In this document: positions 1-9,429 of the stretch, piece after piece
How positions within the stretch are numbered: position 1 is the first letter of the stretch
How the letters are laid out: each line of letters begins with the position of its first letter
Source: a bacterium
GTDB taxonomy: Bacteria > Patescibacteriota > Dojkabacteria > JAKAPS01 > JAJZLI01
NCBI GenBank assembly: GCA_027459825.1
Contig: DAIDGT010000001.1
Coordinates: 1 to 37,883, forward strand
Length of the DNA stretch: 37,883 nucleotides
Direction of reading: 5' to 3'
Notes under the pieces: model-generated
Told to the model about the DNA's origin: nothing
Seen by the model: the letters and a program-made list of their open reading frames with translations, nothing else
Databases searched by the model: none
Program-made: the position numbers and the translations under genes

Positions 1-579
1 TATATCATCAGCTTCTTCTGCTTTTTTACCTATCAGAACATATATAATAATAACATCGCTGTTCTGATTTGAAACGAGTTCTTTTAAAAATGTTGTCTTT
101 CCCGTCTTCATACCACCTAAAATAACTTCTCTTTGCCCATATGCCAAAGGAAATAAAGTGTCTACAAGAATAATACCCGTCTCTATTTGTTTAACAATAC
201 TATCTCGTTCAATAATAGGGTATGAAGGACGAAATATAGGAGATGAATATTCTGATTCAATCTTACCTTTTTGATCCACAGGATTTCCAAAAATATCAAT
301 CACCCTACCAAGAAATTTATCCCCAACAGGAATTTCTATATCATCTTTATATAAAAGAGCCGTCTCACCAGGCATAACTCCTAAGTTAGTAATTAATACA
401 ACAATGGAATGTTCTTCTGTTATTTTTTGTATAAAACCAATGGAATTAGACTCAAAAAGAATAATTGCACCAACTTTATGATGAGAAAGACCTGAGACTT
501 CGCATAAGAACTCGTTTGAAGAGATAACTTCTCCTATAATAGAATCTGTATGTATATTTTCTTTAAAGTCATATTTCAT
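1..579 (-). CDS. atpA: F-type ATP synthase alpha subunit (partial; C-terminus outside window)
   Basis: Manual reverse translation from ATG at 579: MKYDFKENIHTDSIIGEVISSNEFLCEVSGL...FLGRVIDIFGNPVDQKG...PLAYGQREVILGGMKTGKTTFLKEL...IIIYVLIGKKAEEADDI; matches alpha-subunit pattern (LGRVVn.lG.piDgkG, GQRelIiGdrqTGKT, iYVaIGqKa). Not in ORF track because it has no stop in the window. Confidence 0.88.
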   Translation of the reverse strand, partial: MKYDFKENIHTDSIIGEVISSNEFLCEVSGLSHHKVGAIILFESNSIGFIQKITEEHSIVVLITNLGVMPGETALLYKDDIEIPVGDKFLGRVIDIFGNPVDQKGKIESEYSSPIFRPSYPIIERDSIVKQIETGIILVDTLFPLAYGQREVILGGMKTGKTTFLKELVSNQNSDVIIIYVLIGKKAEEADDI

Positions 580-1054
580 ATTGTTTTATCAAAGAAGCTA
601 CATTATCTTCACTATTCTCAAGCATTTTGTAATACGAGAAATCAAAATAACGTGTTGGTGTTTTTAATACAATTCCTCCACCTATATCAGGGGAAACATT
701 AAATTTCATTAATCTATACTGAGAAATTGAATCAAAAAAGAATTTAGCCACCTTACGTCTCAGGTCATCATTAGGTGAATCTGAAAGTATCACCGTAAAG
801 ACTTTGGCATTCTTTTTTATATCTTCCAAAATATCTTTTAGCTTTTGAGCAGAAGAAATATCATCTAATTTTAAATCAACAGATTCTAGAAAATTATCTA
901 ATAAAGGATTTATACTTATATTACCTTCACTGATATTGAATTTAGATTTTCTTTTTTTATCTTCTAAAAGAGAAATATATTCCTTAAGATAAGAAAGAAT
1001 TTCTAAAAGATATTTATAATCAATAATTTTTTGAAGTATTTTTTTAGATTCCAT
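569..1054 (-). CDS. atpH: F-type ATP synthase delta subunit (divergent)
   Basis: 161 aa between b-like and alpha ORFs; C-terminal DIGGGIVLKTPTRYFDFSYYKMLE resembles delta C-terminal GGlvir.gd...D.S....L. Confidence 0.7.
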   Translation of the reverse strand: MESKKILQKIIDYKYLLEILSYLKEYISLLEDKKRKSKFNISEGNISINPLLDNFLESVDLKLDDISSAQKLKDILEDIKKNAKVFTVILSDSPNDDLRRKVAKFFFDSISQYRLMKFNVSPDIGGGIVLKTPTRYFDFSYYKMLENSEDNVASLIKQYEI

Positions 1055-1817
1055 TTTTAATATCTTCTATATGCTCTTCCAAAACAGACATTATATACTC
1101 TTCCTGATCAGCTAAGGATACGCTAAGATGTAGTACATCCTTTATTACCTGTGTCATAATTTTAGAAGAATTTTTTATTAAAACATCTTTTATTTTTGCC
1201 TGAATATTCTCTATATCTGAATTAAAAGAAGATGACAAATCTTCAAATTTTTTTAATTCATCACTCTCAATCTTATCCAGAATTTGTGACACCTTATTTT
1301 GGGTATCACTAAGAAGCTTGTCATAGATCTCAGTATTCATCTTTCCAAAATTTTGGATTGCAACATTTGCACTATCAGACATCTTCAAGGATATAGTCTT
1401 TAAGGAGGCACTCAATTCCTCAAAAGAGTGAACATATTCACCTCCATACTTCTCTATATCCTCAGAAATTTTATCTTGAATACCTTTAAGGTTAGATATT
1501 AATTCTCCCTTTTGCTCCTCTAAAATGGAATTATCAAATTGCAAATTTTTGATACTATCAATCTTAGACAGAATAGCATCTGAAGCGCTCTTTTTAAAAT
1601 TTTCTTCTATTTCTTTGTATATTGTCTCTAAATCGTGTGACTTAGTCATTGCATCATCAATCACTTCTTTTGCTTTTTTATTAGCATCTTCTAGTATTTT
1701 TTTTGCATTTCTTTCTACATTTATATACTTCGACGAAGTTTTTAAAAGAATTACAACAAAAAGAAGTATTAATAGAACAAATATTGTAACCGCAGAAATA
1801 ATAATTATAAGATACAT
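1044..1817 (-). CDS. atpF: F-type ATP synthase b subunit (long form)
   Basis: 257 aa; single N-terminal TM helix followed by long charged coiled-coil (NAKKILEDANKKAKEVIDDA...); immediately upstream of delta and alpha. Confidence 0.7.
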   Translation of the reverse strand: MYLIIIISAVTIFVLLILLFVVILLKTSSKYINVERNAKKILEDANKKAKEVIDDAMTKSHDLETIYKEIEENFKKSASDAILSKIDSIKNLQFDNSILEEQKGELISNLKGIQDKISEDIEKYGGEYVHSFEELSASLKTISLKMSDSANVAIQNFGKMNTEIYDKLLSDTQNKVSQILDKIESDELKKFEDLSSSFNSDIENIQAKIKDVLIKNSSKIMTQVIKDVLHLSVSLADQEEYIMSVLEEHIEDIKNGI

Positions 1818-1893
1818 AAATTACATAGGCAGTTTTAATGTTATCTATACCAATATAACATTGAAAAAATCCTTTTACAATAAAAGGAGTAAT

Positions 1894-2637
1894 TTATAGT
1901 TGAGTCAATATTCTAGGAGTATTTCCTGATACAAGGATTGTATGTTCAAAATGACAAGTTAAAGAACCATCTTTAGTATACAAATCCCATCCATTATCTT
2001 TTTCTGCAATTTCTGGAGATCCCATGCTAATCATACTCTCAATTGCCAAAGTCATTCCGTCAGTAATCTGCATACCTTTTTCAGAAATCGAGTATCCAGG
2101 AATAAAAGGTTTTTCATGTAGACGATAACCAATACCATGCCCAGTAAGTTCCCTTACGACAGAATACCCTCCCTTCAAAACAGGACTTTCCATAGAAGCA
2201 GCTATATCAGAAACATAAGCCCCAGCTACGGAAGCCTTAATACCTTCATCTCTGGAAATTTTCCCGGCATGGAGAAAAGATTCTACATTAGGATCACTTT
2301 TCCCTACTTGGAAAGATGTAGCACCATCAAGATATAACCCCTTATATATGATTCCAAAGTCAATAGAAACTAAATCTCCATCCTTAATTACATAATCAGA
2401 AGGAATACCATGCACAATAGTATTATTAATGCTAATACATGAAGAAGCAGGAAAACTATCATAACCTAAAAAAGCTGGCTTGACTAAATTTTCCTTACAA
2501 AGAGACAAGGCTATTTTATCAATACTCCTAGTTGAAACACCAATAACAGTAAACCTCTTTAATTTTAAAAGAATAGATGCAAGAATCTTCCCTCCCTTTG
2601 TCATATATTCAATTTCTACTTTACTCTTTGGCACCAT
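1894..2637 (-). CDS. map: methionine aminopeptidase type I
   Basis: 247 aa; SCISINNTIVHGIPSDYVIKDGDLVSIDFGIIYKGLYLDGATSF, ELTGHGIGYRLHEKPFIPGY, GMTLAIESMI, TCHFEHTILV. Confidence 0.95.
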   Translation of the reverse strand: MVPKSKVEIEYMTKGGKILASILLKLKRFTVIGVSTRSIDKIALSLCKENLVKPAFLGYDSFPASSCISINNTIVHGIPSDYVIKDGDLVSIDFGIIYKGLYLDGATSFQVGKSDPNVESFLHAGKISRDEGIKASVAGAYVSDIAASMESPVLKGGYSVVRELTGHGIGYRLHEKPFIPGYSISEKGMQITDGMTLAIESMISMGSPEIAEKDNGWDLYTKDGSLTCHFEHTILVSGNTPRILTQL

Positions 2638-3190
2638 AAACTATACTCAAGATAGAATTATAAACACCTTCAACACTATCTTCCCCATTAATATTAAATA
2701 TCTTTCCTTTATAGAAATCACAGATATCATTAAAATTATTTCTGTAATTCTCTAAACGATTAGAGATAGCTTCATCAGAAACATCAAGCCTTTTCTCTTC
2801 TTTCTCTCTTCCTATAATTCTATCACGTGAAGTGTCATCTTCTAATACAAAGTTTATAACAAAGTTTAAATTTACTCCGTTATAAGATAAAAATTGATCT
2901 AAAATTATAGCTTGATTCTTAGTTCTTGGGTACGCGTCAAAGATTACATTCTCTGGAAAAGAATCTTTGTTAATTCTATCAAACAAAAGTTCTGAAACTA
3001 TATCATCAGGTACCCATTTTCCCGACTTCCAATACTTTTCAAATAAAGATATACCTAAATCCGTTTTTCTAAAAAATTCATCTCTTAATATATCTCCTGT
3101 TGAAAAAACTTTAAAATTCTTCCTTTGAGAAAAAAGGTTAGCCTGAGTACCTTTACCACACCCCGATGGACCAATAAATGACAATATCAT
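2621..3190 (-). CDS. adk: adenylate kinase (short form, no zinc lid)
   Basis: 189 aa; GPSGCGKGTQ P-loop, STGDILR, VIFDAYPRTKNQA; next to map and downstream of secY. Confidence 0.9.
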   Translation of the reverse strand: MILSFIGPSGCGKGTQANLFSQRKNFKVFSTGDILRDEFFRKTDLGISLFEKYWKSGKWVPDDIVSELLFDRINKDSFPENVIFDAYPRTKNQAIILDQFLSYNGVNLNFVINFVLEDDTSRDRIIGREKEEKRLDVSDEAISNRLENYRNNFNDICDFYKGKIFNINGEDSVEGVYNSILSIVYGAKE

Positions 3191-3242
3191 ACTCTAAATG
3201 ATACCATAGAATACCATATTGTTGTAATATAGATATTGAAAT

Positions 3243-4328
3243 ATGAAATCTTACATGGGATTCAAATTTGATATATTCGGTATAATAAATATATCCTTAA
3301 TTTCTATACTACTTTTTCAATTAGTAGAAGTAGCAAGAATAGAAAATAGAGGCATAAATATATCTATATTGGAAATATACTTCCTAGGAGTTACATTTAC
3401 AGTAGCATCCAGCTTTATATCTAACTTAATTAATAAACAATGGATTAGATATGCAAGCTGGATAGTACTACTTATAACAGTATCAAGTGTATACAATCCT
3501 ATTGCAGCACAAACACAAATTATTACACTAATAATCTTTATAATACTTTCAATTGCAATGACTTATGTTACAAAAAAATTATCGTATTTGATAACATTTT
3601 TTATACTAGAAGCACTTTCACTATTGTACATATATAAGGAATCTCCATTTATTATAATATTCGTAACAATTTTATATATGCTTACATTTATAAGACAACA
3701 ATTTGAAGCAAAATGGAGAAAAATAAACAAATTTAATGAAATGGTAAAAGGGGAGAAAAAGAGAGAAAAACTTCATAAGATGACAATAAGATATGATAAT
3801 ATATCAATAAGTGGAATAATAAATGAAATAATTAAAATATCAAACAATAAAGATATTACATACTCTTCATATAAAACACTAACACTTTTAAAAAACACAT
3901 TCATTCAAAGACAGTATGAATTGAAGAATGTAAGATTCCAACTTTCAATGACAGATATAGCAGAAGAGATAAAGGAAGGACAAAAATTACTTCAAATAGA
4001 AAATTTTCCAATAGAATATGAAATCAATACAAATGAGATAGCTCTTACTGATAAAGAAAATATTAAGTGGGTACTTATGGGATTGATTATTTTTGTAAAG
4101 GAAAACAACATTGAAAAGATTAAAATCAATATATCTCAAGTAGCACAATTTATAAAAGTAAAGTTTACATTTCCTAACAAAATAGTATCCTATCTTCAAA
4201 AAGGTACTATATCTGACACACACAAAAACTCCCTATGGATAGATACAGTACATATCTACCAAAAACTGACAGGTGGAGAATTCAGCCTAGAGGAGAATGA
4301 ACTGTCAATTTCATTCTTAAAAGTATAA
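3243..4328 (+). CDS. membrane protein with degenerate HATPase-like C-terminal domain (pseudo-histidine-kinase-like)
   Basis: 361 aa; several N-terminal TM helices, coiled segment, C-terminal DKENIKWVLMGLIIFVKENN...LTGGEFSLEENELSISF aligning by pattern with an HATPase fold but without N/G boxes. Confidence 0.5.
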   Translation: MKSYMGFKFDIFGIINISLISILLFQLVEVARIENRGINISILEIYFLGVTFTVASSFISNLINKQWIRYASWIVLLITVSSVYNPIAAQTQIITLIIFIILSIAMTYVTKKLSYLITFFILEALSLLYIYKESPFIIIFVTILYMLTFIRQQFEAKWRKINKFNEMVKGEKKREKLHKMTIRYDNISISGIINEIIKISNNKDITYSSYKTLTLLKNTFIQRQYELKNVRFQLSMTDIAEEIKEGQKLLQIENFPIEYEINTNEIALTDKENIKWVLMGLIIFVKENNIEKIKINISQVAQFIKVKFTFPNKIVSYLQKGTISDTHKNSLWIDTVHIYQKLTGGEFSLEENELSISFLKV

Positions 4329-4331
4329 ATT

Positions 4332-5510
4332 ATGGATCAAGAAAACAGCCACATCAAAAACGGAACAATAATGTTTGCACAAACATCAACAATAGTATTT
4401 ATCCTACTGTCTATACTAAATGCATTAAACTTTTACTTTCTAAAAAATAATGGGATAAACCCTATTTCTTATGAAATTATAATCCTTCCTCTGATATTTA
4501 CCATCCCAATAAATTTGTTAGTTCAAAAAAAGGAAAGATCATATATATGGAGTATCATAGACATTAGTATCATATTTATTTCAGGAATATTTTTAATATT
4601 AACTACATATGGATTTTATATAGGAAGTATAAATCCGTACCTATTTATCTTCATATACCCCATTCTAATAAATTCAATCTATACACCAGAATATAGATAT
4701 ATATATGTCATAGCAATAGATATTTCATTAATTGCCCTGGATATTTTTCAAAAAGTAGGGATATCACCTTATGCTTTTATACTATTTAACATATCTATAA
4801 TAATAACATCAGAAATATATAGAGTTTTTGGAGAAGATAGAAATAACCAGGTTGAAGATTTTATAGAAAGACAAGGGCAAGTTGATATATATATAGATAA
4901 TCAAAGGCAACAGACAAATTTTCTATCTAATATAAAGAAAATAATGGGAGAGTATTTAGAAAATATATCAAATGTAGAAAATATTGAATTACTCAAAATG
5001 AAATTAAGGTTATTTTTGAATAGTGTTACAAACAGAATTTCAATATTGAATCAGGAACCAAATAATATAACAGTATTTAATTTTAATCAAATATTCACGG
5101 AAGTGTTTCAGGAACTATACCCATACGTAGCAATGAAAAATTTACAAATCAGTTATTTGCCATACACAAGAGAGACATTACAACTTAATAATGACAAAAA
5201 TAAGATAAAAACAATAATTTTTAACACTCTAGAAAATGCAATGAAGTATTCATCGAATTCAGCAATAATATCAGTTAAAACGCAAGAGGTTGGTAAGAGA
5301 GTCGAAATATATATACAAAACTATAATGAACAATTTGAAAATGTAGACTACTCATCTCCTATAATAAAATCTTCAAAAGAAGGGAAGGGAGAAGGCTTTG
5401 GACTTTATATTGCTAGTGAATACGCTAAAAGTACCAAAACTAATATGAGAGTATTTAAGGATTACGCAAACTTAGTAACCTCAGAAATTAAAATTCCTAT
5501 TGTTCTATAA
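4332..5510 (+). CDS. sensor histidine kinase-like membrane protein (HATPase domain, no recognisable phospho-acceptor His)
   Basis: 392 aa; multi-TM N-terminus; N-box IIFNTLENAMKYSS and G2 box GKGEGFGLYIASEYAK; starts 3 nt after the preceding stop. Confidence 0.65.
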   Translation: MDQENSHIKNGTIMFAQTSTIVFILLSILNALNFYFLKNNGINPISYEIIILPLIFTIPINLLVQKKERSYIWSIIDISIIFISGIFLILTTYGFYIGSINPYLFIFIYPILINSIYTPEYRYIYVIAIDISLIALDIFQKVGISPYAFILFNISIIITSEIYRVFGEDRNNQVEDFIERQGQVDIYIDNQRQQTNFLSNIKKIMGEYLENISNVENIELLKMKLRLFLNSVTNRISILNQEPNNITVFNFNQIFTEVFQELYPYVAMKNLQISYLPYTRETLQLNNDKNKIKTIIFNTLENAMKYSSNSAIISVKTQEVGKRVEIYIQNYNEQFENVDYSSPIIKSSKEGKGEGFGLYIASEYAKSTKTNMRVFKDYANLVTSEIKIPIVL

Positions 5511-5513
5511 GGA

Positions 5514-6194
5514 TTAAGTAAAGTAACCTGCTCCAATACCAAGAGTAATATTTGCAATAGAACTTAATACAAATGCCACCAATGCGAGAGAAGGGGTAGA
5601 AACATTATCATTCATAGGACCAGCAATCATAAGTAGAAGTATACCAAGAGCAATAATTAATGAACGTTTCCTTGCAATACCAGATAACTTAAGTCCATAT
5701 CTAAAAAAAATAAATCCCGATAGTCCTAAGGATAGAATAGAAAAAATACCTATTAGGATACCTATGATTTGTGGAGGATTGAATACAACGATTCCCTGCA
5801 ACAAATCTAAATGAGCATTACCTTGATGTGTAAAATTTACAATAGATATAATAGTTCCAAAAATAAGACCTAAAATAAATATAATCCATTCATATTTTTT
5901 TAATATATTAAAGGTATCAACAACAAGTACAACTAGAAAAGAGAAACCAATATACAAAAATATATGAGCGATAGCATAGTAAAGATTCATATCCTGATTA
6001 AATGCGGGAATATTACCATGGTATAGAAAAAAGGGAGCTACAAAAAATATAAAAAATACTGTAAATGATAAGAAAAACATTAAAAAGTACATTGTAAAAT
6101 TTGATTTTCCCTTAGTAAAAAGATTGTAGATCAATTTTAAAGATATTAAAAAACAAACAAGAATATCAAGAAAAAAACCATATTCAGTAATCAT
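5514..6194 (-). CDS. polytopic (about 7 TM) membrane protein of unknown function
   Basis: 226 aa, hydrophobic throughout; complete ORF. Confidence 0.6.
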   Translation of the reverse strand: MITEYGFFLDILVCFLISLKLIYNLFTKGKSNFTMYFLMFFLSFTVFFIFFVAPFFLYHGNIPAFNQDMNLYYAIAHIFLYIGFSFLVVLVVDTFNILKKYEWIIFILGLIFGTIISIVNFTHQGNAHLDLLQGIVVFNPPQIIGILIGIFSILSLGLSGFIFFRYGLKLSGIARKRSLIIALGILLLMIAGPMNDNVSTPSLALVAFVLSSIANITLGIGAGYFT

Positions 6195-6241
6195 GAATTA
6201 CATAATAGAAGAACTTTTATAAAAAGTAAAGATATTCTAAA

Positions 6242-7528
6242 TTACATATAACTGGTATATGACTTACTAATAAGATGGGATCTTATATTCCTAATCAGGG
6301 TAAGTATAACAGTAACAATAATCAGTATGCTAGTGCCACCAATGCTAATCGTAGTTATATTTGTATAAGCTTGTACAAAAAGAGGAATAACAGCTATGAT
6401 TGCCAAAAATATTGCCCCTACAAAAGTAAGTCTCATTAGGACTACATAAATATAATCTTCTGTTTGTCTTCCTGGGCGAAATCCAGGAATAAAACCACCC
6501 TGTTTCTGAATGTTTTTTGCAACATCCTCTGGTTTAAAGACAATAAATGTATAAAAGAATGTCATAAATACAATAAGAAGAGCATAAATTAATCCATAAT
6601 ATAACTGATTAGAGAGCGTGTTATATACGAATGTAGAAATGTTATGTACTATAAATATCTTTGATGATTCTAATATTTTAGATAACTCTTGAGGAATTAA
6701 AAGAATAGATAAAGCAAATATTATTGGCATAACTCCAGCAGTATTTATCTTCATAGGAATATACGATTTACTGCCACCAACAAGCTGCATACCTCTGGCC
6801 ATCCTAGTATAGTTTACAGGAATATTTCGGGTAGATTCATTAATAAGGATAATACCAACTATCATTAGTATAAAGAGGAGTATAAGAACGACAATTACTA
6901 TTCCGTTTAAATTTTGACTCTGTATAGTACCTATAATTGATTCAGGCATTGAGGCTAGAATACCCGCCATAATAAGAAAAGATATACCATCTCCAACACC
7001 ATATTCAGAAATAAGTTCCCCAAGCCACATTAAAAAAATTGATCCCGCAGTCATTGTCATAATGAATGTAATTAACCCTTCAATAGAAAGGGAAGAGACA
7101 ATAGGCTGTGCAGATACTGCGCCAAGAAATCTATAAATACCATATGATTGAAGCATAGCTATAGGAATTGTAAGAATTCTTGTATATTGTGTAATAATTT
7201 TTTGACCATGTTCACCTTGTTCAGACAAATCTTTAAAATGAGGAACAAGATAAACAAGAAATTGAAAAATAACAGTAGATGTAATAAAAGGTCCTAAACC
7301 AATACCAACAATAGCAGCAGTGCTTAATGTCCCTCCTGAAAAAATATTTAAGAAATTTAAGGCCTGGTTACTTTTAAAAATATAAGATAATACAGAAACA
7401 TTAATACCAGGAACAGGAATTGAAGCAAATACACGAAAAACTAATAAAAGAAGAGCTGTAAATATGATTTTCTTTCTAACATCAGGAGTATTGTAAATAT
7501 CTGATATTATCTTTAAAAATCTTTGCAT
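6242..7528 (-). CDS. secY: preprotein translocase subunit SecY
   Basis: 428 aa; FASIPVPGINV, GLGPFITSTVIFQFLVYLVP, NIQKQGGFIPGFRPGRQTEDYI; downstream of L15. Confidence 0.97.
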   Translation of the reverse strand: MQRFLKIISDIYNTPDVRKKIIFTALLLLVFRVFASIPVPGINVSVLSYIFKSNQALNFLNIFSGGTLSTAAIVGIGLGPFITSTVIFQFLVYLVPHFKDLSEQGEHGQKIITQYTRILTIPIAMLQSYGIYRFLGAVSAQPIVSSLSIEGLITFIMTMTAGSIFLMWLGELISEYGVGDGISFLIMAGILASMPESIIGTIQSQNLNGIVIVVLILLFILMIVGIILINESTRNIPVNYTRMARGMQLVGGSKSYIPMKINTAGVMPIIFALSILLIPQELSKILESSKIFIVHNISTFVYNTLSNQLYYGLIYALLIVFMTFFYTFIVFKPEDVAKNIQKQGGFIPGFRPGRQTEDYIYVVLMRLTFVGAIFLAIIAVIPLFVQAYTNITTISIGGTSILIIVTVILTLIRNIRSHLISKSYTSYM

Positions 7529-7532
7529 AACA

Positions 7533-7958
7533 TTATTCTTTCTTACCTTTAATCTTTTCTATTTCCTTAAAGGCAGAACTTGAAAATTTTATTTCATCTC
7601 CAAAAATAAAACTTTTTGAAATTTTTCCATTATTTAAAATCTTGACTTTATCAGATTTTATTAATTTTTTTTCTTTCAAAATAGCTAAATCTATTTTATC
7701 ACCATCATTAAAGTGTTTTTCAAGATCAGAAAATTTTAATATTGATATTGGACGCTTCTTTCTTTTAAAACCACGAAGATAAGGCATACTTTTTATAACA
7801 GGATTTTGTCCTCCTTCAAAGAAAGGAGATGGGTTATATCCTGTCCTACTACCTTGTCCTTTAGTTCCACGAGAAGCTGTATGACCTCCTTTACCAGAGC
7901 CATATCCACGACCGATAATTTTTTTTCTTTTTGTTACTATTTTTCCTCTTATAAGCAT
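7533..7958 (-). CDS. rplO: 50S ribosomal protein L15
   Basis: 141 aa; GRGYGSGKGGHTASRGTKGQGSRTG...FEGGQNPVIKSMPYLRGF. Confidence 0.96.
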   Translation of the reverse strand: MLIRGKIVTKRKKIIGRGYGSGKGGHTASRGTKGQGSRTGYNPSPFFEGGQNPVIKSMPYLRGFKRKKRPISILKFSDLEKHFNDGDKIDLAILKEKKLIKSDKVKILNNGKISKSFIFGDEIKFSSSAFKEIEKIKGKKE

Positions 7959-7962
7959 AATA

Positions 7963-8490
7963 TTACCTTGGCTTCAAATTTTTAAGTGCAAGAATACAAC
8001 AGTATATATTTGATTTTTTATTAGAAGAACCTAATCTTTTAGATAGAATATCCCTTATTCCTGCAAGTTCCAAAATAGGTTTAATACTCTTTCCTGCAAT
8101 TATACCAGTACCAACAACAGCAGGTTTTAATATCAATTTAGCAGCTTTGAAATCTTGATTAATTTCATGAGTAATTGTATTTTCAGTAATATTAATCTTA
8201 ACCATAGATTCCTTAGCTTTCCTAATTGCTTTTTCTATAGCAAGTTTAGGTTCCGTACCAACTCCCTTACCAATACCTACCATACCATTTTTATTTCCCA
8301 TCACAACCATAGCAGAAAATCTAAACCTTTTTGCCCCCTTAGTTACTTTTGTAACTCTTTTAGTCTCAAGAACATAATGCTCATATTGGACCTCAGTAGG
8401 CTTATTAAGATCTGATTCTTCCGATAGAACTTCTCTCTTTACTTTTATCTCTTCGTCTTTTTTCTTAGTTTTTTCAACAACTTGAGCCAT
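7963..8490 (-). CDS. rpsE: 30S ribosomal protein S5
   Basis: 175 aa; VTKVTKGAKRFRFSAMVVMGNKNGMVGIGKG...GIIAGKSIKPILELAGIRDILSKRLGSSN. Confidence 0.97.
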   Translation of the reverse strand: MAQVVEKTKKKDEEIKVKREVLSEESDLNKPTEVQYEHYVLETKRVTKVTKGAKRFRFSAMVVMGNKNGMVGIGKGVGTEPKLAIEKAIRKAKESMVKINITENTITHEINQDFKAAKLILKPAVVGTGIIAGKSIKPILELAGIRDILSKRLGSSNKKSNIYCCILALKNLKPR

Positions 8491-8502
8491 ATAATTCCTT
8501 TA

Positions 8503-8844
8503 TTAAAAAATTAAACCTGATTTTCTTGCGCCCTCTGCAAATGCCTTAACTCTACCATGAAATTTATATCCACCTCTATCAAAAACAACCTTTGTATATT
8601 TCTTTCCAACAGAAGCCTTTCCAAATTCAAGTCCGAGTTTATATGAAATATCTGTTTTCTTTCCATCTTCCTTTATTGCAGAAGAGCTCATGCCAATTAA
8701 AGTATTTCCGGCATCATCGTCAATAAGCTGGGCAAATAGACCCTTATTTGACCTAAAAACAGACAATCTTGGCACAATTTTAGTCCCAAAAATTTTTTTT
8801 CTTACAATTTTATGTCTCTTTATTCTACCTACTAATCTTTTCAT
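8503..8844 (-). CDS. rplR: 50S ribosomal protein L18
   Basis: 113 aa; PRLSVFRSNKGLFAQLIDD...VVFDRGGYKFHGRVKAFAEGARKSGLIF. Confidence 0.96.
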   Translation of the reverse strand: MKRLVGRIKRHKIVRKKIFGTKIVPRLSVFRSNKGLFAQLIDDDAGNTLIGMSSSAIKEDGKKTDISYKLGLEFGKASVGKKYTKVVFDRGGYKFHGRVKAFAEGARKSGLIF

Positions 8845-8865
8845 AAAATTTTATATCTATAAATA

Positions 8866-9429
8866 TTAAGATGTACTCGCTGCTTTACCACTCTTTCCAG
8901 CCTTCCTTCTAATGATCTCACCTTTATACATTATACCTTTTCCTTTATATGGCTCTGCCTTTCTTACTTTTCTAATTTGCGCAGAAATTTCTCCCACTAA
9001 TTGCTTTGAAATCCCAGAAACTCTAATATTAACATTTTCTGAAACTTCAAAAGTAATCCCATCAGGTTTTTTTATTATAACAGGATGGGAATATCCAACA
9101 AACAAAACTAAATCTTTACTATTATTTATTTCTGCTCTATAACCAATACCCTTAATTTCTAACTCTTTTACAAAACCTACAGAAACCCCCTCAACCATAT
9201 TTTTTATTAAAGATCGATAAAGACCATGGAATGCCAAGTCTACTTTGCTATCAGATTTTCTATCAACATGAATCATATCATCAGATATCTTAATGGACAC
9301 TCTTGGTGATAACTCTAAATCAAGATGCCCTTTTACACCTTCAACCTGAATAAGGTTACCTTCAACATTAACCTTGACACCTTCTTCAATTTTAATTGGT
9401 ACTTTACCTATTCTTGACATAATTACCAA
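8866..9429 (-). CDS. rplF: 50S ribosomal protein L6 (start probably at MSRIGK, 9420)
   Basis: MSRIGKVPI...GIGYRAEI...EPYKGKGIMYKGEIIRRKAGKSGK. Confidence 0.96.
   Translation of the reverse strand: MVIMSRIGKVPIKIEEGVKVNVEGNLIQVEGVKGHLDLELSPRVSIKISDDMIHVDRKSDSKVDLAFHGLYRSLIKNMVEGVSVGFVKELEIKGIGYRAEINNSKDLVLFVGYSHPVIIKKPDGITFEVSENVNIRVSGISKQLVGEISAQIRKVRKAEPYKGKGIMYKGEIIRRKAGKSGKAASTS

Noticed and set aside
1525-1899. Plus-strand 124-aa ORF
   Set aside because: Lies antisense to atpF; composition is that expected from a reverse-frame shadow.
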